Position numbers and translations under genes: made by a program. Positions 8,889 to 13,109 of a stretch of DNA of 13,109 nucleotides are shown here, piece by piece (within the stretch, counting starts at the first letter, position 1; every line of letters begins with the position of its first letter). Below the pieces are notes generated by a model. The model ran no database searches, was not told where the DNA came from, and saw nothing but the letters and a program-made list of their open reading frames with translations. Location: NCBI GenBank assembly GCA_002315815.1, contig DCIN01000021.1, positions 1 to 13,109 on the forward strand, in the 5' to 3' direction. Origin of the DNA: Bacteroidales bacterium UBA1725. Lineage in GTDB: Bacteria > Bacteroidota > Bacteroidia > Bacteroidales > UBA932.

Positions 8889-10817
8889 ATGCAGAAAATA
8901 ATGGTTCTCTTTGTCTGCGCCATAGCTCTTTCCGGCTTTTTCGGCATTTCCGGATCTGTGTCCGCGCAGCCATATCAAGGAGAAAACCTTAACCGGGGGC
9001 TTGTTGGCATTCCGGTTGACGGAGGCTTCCGGCTCAGTTGGAGGATGTTCATTTCCGACAGGCAGGATATGCCCTTTGATCTTTACCGTTCTACGGACGG
9101 AGGTAATGCAGTCAAAATCAATGATGTTCCCATCGTGAAGACTTCGGATTTCAAGGATGTCGGGGCTGATTTGACCAAGGACAATGTCTGGACTCTCAAA
9201 AGTGCAGGGAAGGTTCTTGCCACCTGGAGCCGCAAGGCAGGGGAGCCGGCAGTGCCCTATATCTCTGTCCCGATTCAGAAACCCGAGCCCAGAAAAATCT
9301 TCGGTACGCAGCAGGAATATACTTACTCTGCCAACGATGCCACGGTCGCTGACCTTGACGGGGACGGTGATTACGAGATAGTGCTCAAATGGGAGCCGTC
9401 AATTACCAAGCTTCCGCCTGCAAGCGGTTATGCGGGAGCTACTTACATCGATGCATATAAAATGGACGGCACAAGGTTGTGGCGCATTGACCTGGGCCAT
9501 AACATCAGGTCCGGCCCTCCCACCACGCAGTTCCTTGTATTCGACTATGATGGTGACGGTTGTGCCGAACTCTGTTGCAAGACAGCGGATGCTACCGTGG
9601 ACGGTGTCGGCACTGTCATCGGCAACCCCGAAGCGGACAACCGTATCGCTGATGTCGAGGACCCCACCTACGGCAAGGTCAATCTTGGACCTGAGTTTGT
9701 GACCGTGTTCGATGGCAAGACAGGGAAAGCACTCGATACTCAAGAATATATTCCTCTCCGTTATCCGCTCGACAGTTGGGGTGGCTGGGGCGGAAACGGT
9801 CTTACCGACAATCTCGGTGAACGTTCTGACCGATTCAGTGCCGGGGTGGCCTTCTTCGATGGCAAGACCCCGTCGCCTTTTTTCGTACGCGGATGGTACG
9901 GCCGCATTGTCGTGGCTGCCTGGACTTTCAAAGGGGGCAAACTTGAGCCGCTCTGGGTTTTCGACAGCAGCGAGAAACGTTGGGCCGGTTATTCGGGTAT
10001 GGGCAATCATTCCGTCAGCGTGGGTGATTTCGACGGGGACGGTTTCGATGAGGCTTGCATAGGCTCAATGATAGTTGACCACGACGGTAACGGCTTGTTC
10101 ACCACCAAGTTGCGTCACGGTGATGCTCTTCATGCAGGAGATCTTGTACCTTCTCATCCCGGTCTGGAAGTCTTTGGTGTTCACGAGAACGAGGACAACA
10201 CAATCCAGTTCGGAACTCCGGGCTTTGCTGTGTATGCGGGTAAGGACGGACAGATTCTTTGGACTGCCGCTCCCGGCGAGGATATAGGTCGAGGAGTGGC
10301 CGCAGATATTGACCCCCGTTTCGAGGGAGCAGAGTGTTGGGGTACGATGGTGGCGGACCGCGCCGATTGGGGTGGACTCCGCAGTTGCACCACAGGAGAG
10401 GTGGTATCGAGAAGCATCCCTTCTTCCACAAACTTTATTATTTATTGGGATGCAGATCCATACAGTGAACTTCTGAATGGTGTCTCAATCAGCAAATGGA
10501 ATTGGAACACTGAAAGTACAGATGTTCTGATGAATGGTGAAGGGGTGCGTGCCAACAACGGATCCAAGTCCAATCCCTGTCTTTCCGCCGATATTTTCGG
10601 CGACTGGAGGGAGGAGGTGATATGGTCTGATACGAACAGCACCGAGCTCCGTATATACACTACCGACATTCCGGCAGTGAACCGTATGCCTACGCTGATG
10701 AACGACCGTATGTACAGGCTTGCCATTGCCTGGCAGAACGTCGCTTACAACCAGCCGCCTCACCAGAGCTTCGATATGGTGGCAAAGTTCAAAGAAATAG
10801 AAAACAGCAGCAGATGA
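8889..10817 (+). CDS. Rhamnogalacturonan lyase, polysaccharide lyase family 11 (YesW-like)
   Basis: Predicted to cut the rhamnose-galacturonate backbone of rhamnogalacturonan-I by calcium-dependent beta-elimination. It has 642 residues. A signal peptide is cut after SVSA (Ala26) with no lipobox, so the enzyme is expected in the periplasm. The PL11 landmarks appear in order: NRGLVGIPVDGGFRLSWR (35 on), calcium-type loops DLDGDGDYE (155), DYDGDGCAE (219) and DFDGDGFDE (380), CKTADATVDG, DSWGGWGGNG (295), GNH (His374), HGDALH (410-415), GRGVAADIDPR (467-477), SKWNW, NGSK, GDWREEV and YNQPPH (Tyr620). PL11 enzymes such as Bacillus YesW fold as an eight-bladed beta-propeller. I recall Arg452, Lys535 and Tyr595 as substrate-contact residues there. 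The Lys-to-Tyr distance of 60 residues is the same here (Lys560, Tyr620). All key motifs look intact, so an active enzyme is likely. It shares four bases with the next gene (ATGA). Confidence 0.95.
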   Translation: MQKIMVLFVCAIALSGFFGISGSVSAQPYQGENLNRGLVGIPVDGGFRLSWRMFISDRQDMPFDLYRSTDGGNAVKINDVPIVKTSDFKDVGADLTKDNVWTLKSAGKVLATWSRKAGEPAVPYISVPIQKPEPRKIFGTQQEYTYSANDATVADLDGDGDYEIVLKWEPSITKLPPASGYAGATYIDAYKMDGTRLWRIDLGHNIRSGPPTTQFLVFDYDGDGCAELCCKTADATVDGVGTVIGNPEADNRIADVEDPTYGKVNLGPEFVTVFDGKTGKALDTQEYIPLRYPLDSWGGWGGNGLTDNLGERSDRFSAGVAFFDGKTPSPFFVRGWYGRIVVAAWTFKGGKLEPLWVFDSSEKRWAGYSGMGNHSVSVGDFDGDGFDEACIGSMIVDHDGNGLFTTKLRHGDALHAGDLVPSHPGLEVFGVHENEDNTIQFGTPGFAVYAGKDGQILWTAAPGEDIGRGVAADIDPRFEGAECWGTMVADRADWGGLRSCTTGEVVSRSIPSSTNFIIYWDADPYSELLNGVSISKWNWNTESTDVLMNGEGVRANNGSKSNPCLSADIFGDWREEVIWSDTNSTELRIYTTDIPAVNRMPTLMNDRMYRLAIAWQNVAYNQPPHQSFDMVAKFKEIENSSR

Positions 10818-12952
10818 TGAAACGATTGTTCACCATAACGGCGATGTTTGCCGTGTGTCTGGGAACTGCGGCCCAGAGCGGAGAGTGGGAAAGACTCGAC
10901 CGTGGTTTTGCCGGAGTCACCTGTCCTGAAGGCTTCCATCTTTCGTGGCGTGCATTTCCCTCTGACAAGGTAGATGCCTCATACGATATCCTCCGCAGCA
11001 CTGACGGAGGAAAATATCTGAAAATCAATGATAAGGCTATCCGTTTAACGAGCGACTTCGTTGATGTTTCGGCGGATTTCTCCAAGGATAACGTCTGGGT
11101 TCTCAAATCAGGAGGAAAGACTCTCGCCTCTTTTTGTTGCAAGGCCGGTGAGGCGTTCCCTTATATCGAGGTGCCAGTAAGCAAACCCGCGAGCAGGGAG
11201 ATATTCAGAATCACACAACGTTTCTACGGCACCACAGACCAGTACAATCCCGGGGACGAGAGCGACCTGTACAATTATACGGCGGGCGATTGCTCCGTTG
11301 GTGATCTGGACGGTGACGGGCAGTTGGAAATTGTTCTCAAATGGGATCCCTCCAATGCCTCCGTACCTGAGCGCACCGGAGTGACAGGCAATACTGTGTT
11401 TGATGCCTACAAGCTGGACGGTACTCTTCTCTGGCGCATCGACCTCGGGCACAATGTCCGTTCCACATACGCGACGGTTCCTTTTGTAGTCTATGATTTG
11501 GATGGCGACGGCAGTGCCGAATTCGTATGCAAGACGGCGGACGCTTCTGTGGACGGATGCGGAAACATCATAGGAAACTATAGGGCCGACTGGCGCTCGA
11601 TGGACGAGTCTTCTGCAACTTTCGGACGAATTGCAATCGGCCCGGAGTACCTTACGGTATTCGACGGTCGGAGCGGAAAAGCTCTGGATTCGCAGAAATT
11701 CATTCCTATCCGCTTTCCTCTGGACAGTTGGGGAGGTATAGGCGGCAACGATGACGTTGATATCCGCCCCGAGAAATATACTGCCGGAGTGGCTTATCTT
11801 GACGGTAGAACCCCTTCCGTATTCTTTGTAAGGGGAGCAGACGGCAAGACGGTCGTAGCTGCCTGGTCCTTCAGGGATGGTAAACTTGAGAATCTCTGGA
11901 AATTCGACAGTTCCGAAGCCGAGTGGAATGGGTATTCGGGCAACGGCAATCCCAATGTGGCCGTTGCTGATTTCGATTCCGACGGTGCGGATGAAATCTG
12001 TGTCGGAGCGATGGTGGTCGATAATGACGGCCGTGGTCTCACTACAACCAGATTGCGTGGGGGAGTGGCCTTGCATACCGGCAAATTCATTCCTTCACGT
12101 GATGGCCTGCAGGTTTTCGGAATTCACGATACTGGTGGACAGATTGGTGCTTTCCTCAGTAATCCGGCGATGGCTCTGTACGATGGTGCCACCGGAGAAA
12201 TTATATGGAGCAAAGGCCCGTACGAGACAGTCGGACGCGGAGTGGCTGCCGATATCGATCCCCGCTACGAAGGAGCTGAGATGTGGGTGGGTGCTGTCGA
12301 TACTGAGCCTTCGCGAGGTGGCCGTATGGGAGCGCCTGCTCCCGTTGGCCCGGTTCCCGGTGGACCTGCTCCCGGCGGCCAAACATTCGGCGGCCCTATT
12401 CCCGGCGGTCAAGCATTCGGCGGCCCGGTTCCCGTTACTCCTGTCCTTGGCCCTATACCGGGCGGCGACCGCAGGATGATGGCTTCAGCCCGTGCCGTGT
12501 CCCCTGAGTACAACGGAGCTCTCAAGGGACTGTACAACGGTACAACAGGAGAACTTATCAGCAATTCAGCCCCTTCATCCTGCAATTTCACTCTCTTCTG
12601 GGATGCGGATGCACAGTCGGAACTTCTGGATGGCACTACCATCAGCAAGTGGAACTGGGAACAGAACAGTACGGATATCCTGTACAAGGCCGAAGGGGTG
12701 AAGTCCATCAATTCCAGCAAGTCTGTCCCCTGTCTGAGCGGTGACATACTCGGCGACTGGAGGGAGGAAGTGGTGTGGATTAATGCGGATGAGACTGCGC
12801 TGCGCATCTATATGACACCGGTGCCAGCATCAAACCGAATCCCAACCCTTCTGAGTGACCGCCAGTACAGGCTCAGTCTGGTTTGGCAGAATGCAGGCCA
12901 CAATCAGCCTCCTCATACAAGTTTTGATATGCAGACAACATTCCGTTTTTAG
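10814..12952 (+). CDS. Divergent PL11 rhamnogalacturonan lyase paralogue with Pro/Gly repeat insertion
   Basis: Tandem paralogue of the preceding lyase: 712 residues, starting inside its stop (ATGATGA; ATG 10814, or 10817 giving 711). The signal peptide ends TAA before Gln21 and has no lipobox, so the protein should be periplasmic. PL11 landmarks remain: RGFAGVTC near the N-terminus, DLDGDGQLE (164), DLDGDGSAE (228), CKTADASVDG, DSWGGIGGN, GRGVAADIDPR (from 474), SKWNWEQNSTDIL and GDWREEV. Several residues kept by the sister are changed: NIRSG/TTQF to NVRST/TVPF, GNH to GNP (Pro380), HGDALHAGD to GGVALHTGK (416-424), DFDGDG to DFDSDG (Ser389), and Tyr to His696 in the NQPPH motif. The last position matches YesW Tyr595 by spacing. 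Between AEMW and the GLYNGTTGE strand lies an extra stretch of about 55 residues, including four decapeptide repeats (508-547). It is likely a PL11-fold protein with altered or lost lyase activity; altered specificity is equally possible. The reading frame is open throughout, with no sign of a pseudogene. Confidence 0.9.
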   Translation: MMKRLFTITAMFAVCLGTAAQSGEWERLDRGFAGVTCPEGFHLSWRAFPSDKVDASYDILRSTDGGKYLKINDKAIRLTSDFVDVSADFSKDNVWVLKSGGKTLASFCCKAGEAFPYIEVPVSKPASREIFRITQRFYGTTDQYNPGDESDLYNYTAGDCSVGDLDGDGQLEIVLKWDPSNASVPERTGVTGNTVFDAYKLDGTLLWRIDLGHNVRSTYATVPFVVYDLDGDGSAEFVCKTADASVDGCGNIIGNYRADWRSMDESSATFGRIAIGPEYLTVFDGRSGKALDSQKFIPIRFPLDSWGGIGGNDDVDIRPEKYTAGVAYLDGRTPSVFFVRGADGKTVVAAWSFRDGKLENLWKFDSSEAEWNGYSGNGNPNVAVADFDSDGADEICVGAMVVDNDGRGLTTTRLRGGVALHTGKFIPSRDGLQVFGIHDTGGQIGAFLSNPAMALYDGATGEIIWSKGPYETVGRGVAADIDPRYEGAEMWVGAVDTEPSRGGRMGAPAPVGPVPGGPAPGGQTFGGPIPGGQAFGGPVPVTPVLGPIPGGDRRMMASARAVSPEYNGALKGLYNGTTGELISNSAPSSCNFTLFWDADAQSELLDGTTISKWNWEQNSTDILYKAEGVKSINSSKSVPCLSGDILGDWREEVVWINADETALRIYMTPVPASNRIPTLLSDRQYRLSLVWQNAGHNQPPHTSFDMQTTFRF
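12335..12454 (+). repeat. Four in-frame 30-bp repeats encoding Pro/Gly decapeptides
   Basis: Units begin at 12335, 12365, 12395 and 12425, and a partial fifth runs to 12466. Each codes for a 10-residue block of the form P-[AIV]-P followed by Gly/Val-rich residues, with a Gly-Gly end in the first three; PAPGGQTFGG is the clearest unit. In a frame starting at 12371, bases 12371-12400 and 12401-12430 match at 26 of 30 positions, so duplication is fairly recent. The repeat lies inside the second PL11 gene and is absent from its sister. Confidence 0.9.
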
Positions 12953-13109
12953 AATAAATTAAGCTGTATCTCTCGTTAGAACAATCTCTCGTCAGAACAA
13001 TCTCTCGTCAGAACAAACGTTCGCCGGACTAAGTAAATCTCAAAATAAAACTTGGTAATCTTGATTTCGTCTTATTGGTCCATATTTCACTCTTCATCGG
13101 TCACATAGC
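12953..13109. other. Intergenic region after the lyase pair
   Basis: No coding region is visible on either strand; the longest reverse reading from an ATG is about 22 codons and has no support. The stretch is A/T-rich compared with the genes. There is no clear rho-independent terminator: the only stem I see is GAAC/GTTC (13011-13022), four pairs without a T run. TAATCTTG (13056-13063) is one mismatch from the TAnnTTTG -7 box and could begin a transcript leaving the window. Confidence 0.5.
12969..13016. repeat. Three tandem 16-bp repeats
   Basis: Units at 12969-12984, 12985-13000 and 13001-13016. The second and third are identical (tctctcgtcagaacaa) and the first differs by one base (T for C in the GTC step). 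They sit back to back with no spacer, 17 bases after the stop codon of the second lyase. Role unknown: a polymorphic short tandem repeat, a protein-binding array, or a small 3' UTR element. Confidence 0.9.

Noticed and set aside
10805..10830. Frameshift splitting one very long PL11 protein in two
   Set aside because: Each half is a complete PL11 protein with its own signal peptide and all landmarks in order, so these are tandem paralogues.
11108..12076. Long open reading frame (322 codons) on the - strand across the second PL11 gene
   Set aside because: It lies wholly antisense to a gene with clear family motifs, has no signal or recognisable domain, and its length is explained by the codon bias of the real gene.
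12335..12454. Collagen-like domain
   Set aside because: The repeats are decapeptides rich in PxPGG and GG, not the strict G-X-Y triplets of collagen.
12946..12960. Rho-independent terminator at the T run ending the second PL11 gene
   Set aside because: The T run is part of the last codons and no G/C-rich stem precedes it.
12969..13016. CRISPR array
   Set aside because: Units are only 16 bp, lack spacers between them, and no cas gene is in the window.

Overview
The window carries six complete genes, all on the + strand, from a bacterium of the phylum Bacteroidota, most likely order Bacteroidales; I cannot fix the genus. The evidence is the gene content (TolC/HlyD/RND pump genes, family PL11 rhamnogalacturonan lyases), exact TAnnTTTG promoter boxes of the Bacteroides type ahead of both gene groups, and a generally weak use of Shine-Dalgarno sites. 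I see no rRNA, tRNA, insertion sequence, integrase or CRISPR array.

Bases 1-136 hold the upstream flank and a promoter/leader with a -7 box (60-67) that overlaps an imperfect inverted repeat (65-97). Bases 137-8843 are a tightly packed efflux operon: outer-membrane TolC-family channel, lipoprotein membrane-fusion (adaptor) protein, and two different full-length RND permeases. Junctions are 1 nt, 7 nt and a TGATG stop/start overlap, so the four products are probably made together. Together they would form an envelope-spanning, proton-driven pump, possibly with a heteromeric inner-membrane trimer like MdtBC. The substrate cannot be read from the sequence.

After a 45-base gap with its own exact -7 box (8852-8859) come two tandem, overlapping PL11 rhamnogalacturonan lyase paralogues (8889-10817 and 10814-12952). 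Both have cleavable signal peptides (no lipobox, no visible C-terminal sorting domain), so they should act in the periplasm on the rhamnogalacturonan-I backbone of pectin. The first looks like an intact enzyme. The second keeps the fold signatures but has changed several motif residues that its sister keeps (HGD to GGV, GNH to GNP, YNQPPH to HNQPPH, a calcium-loop G to S). It also carries a Pro/Gly-rich insertion built from four in-frame 10-residue repeats. It may be a neofunctionalised or non-catalytic pectin-binding PL11 protein, which is the most interesting feature of the window.

The last 157 bases (12953-13109) hold no gene, only three tandem copies of a 16-bp repeat (12969-13016). The pump operon and the lyase pair have separate promoters, and nothing in the sequence shows that they work together.
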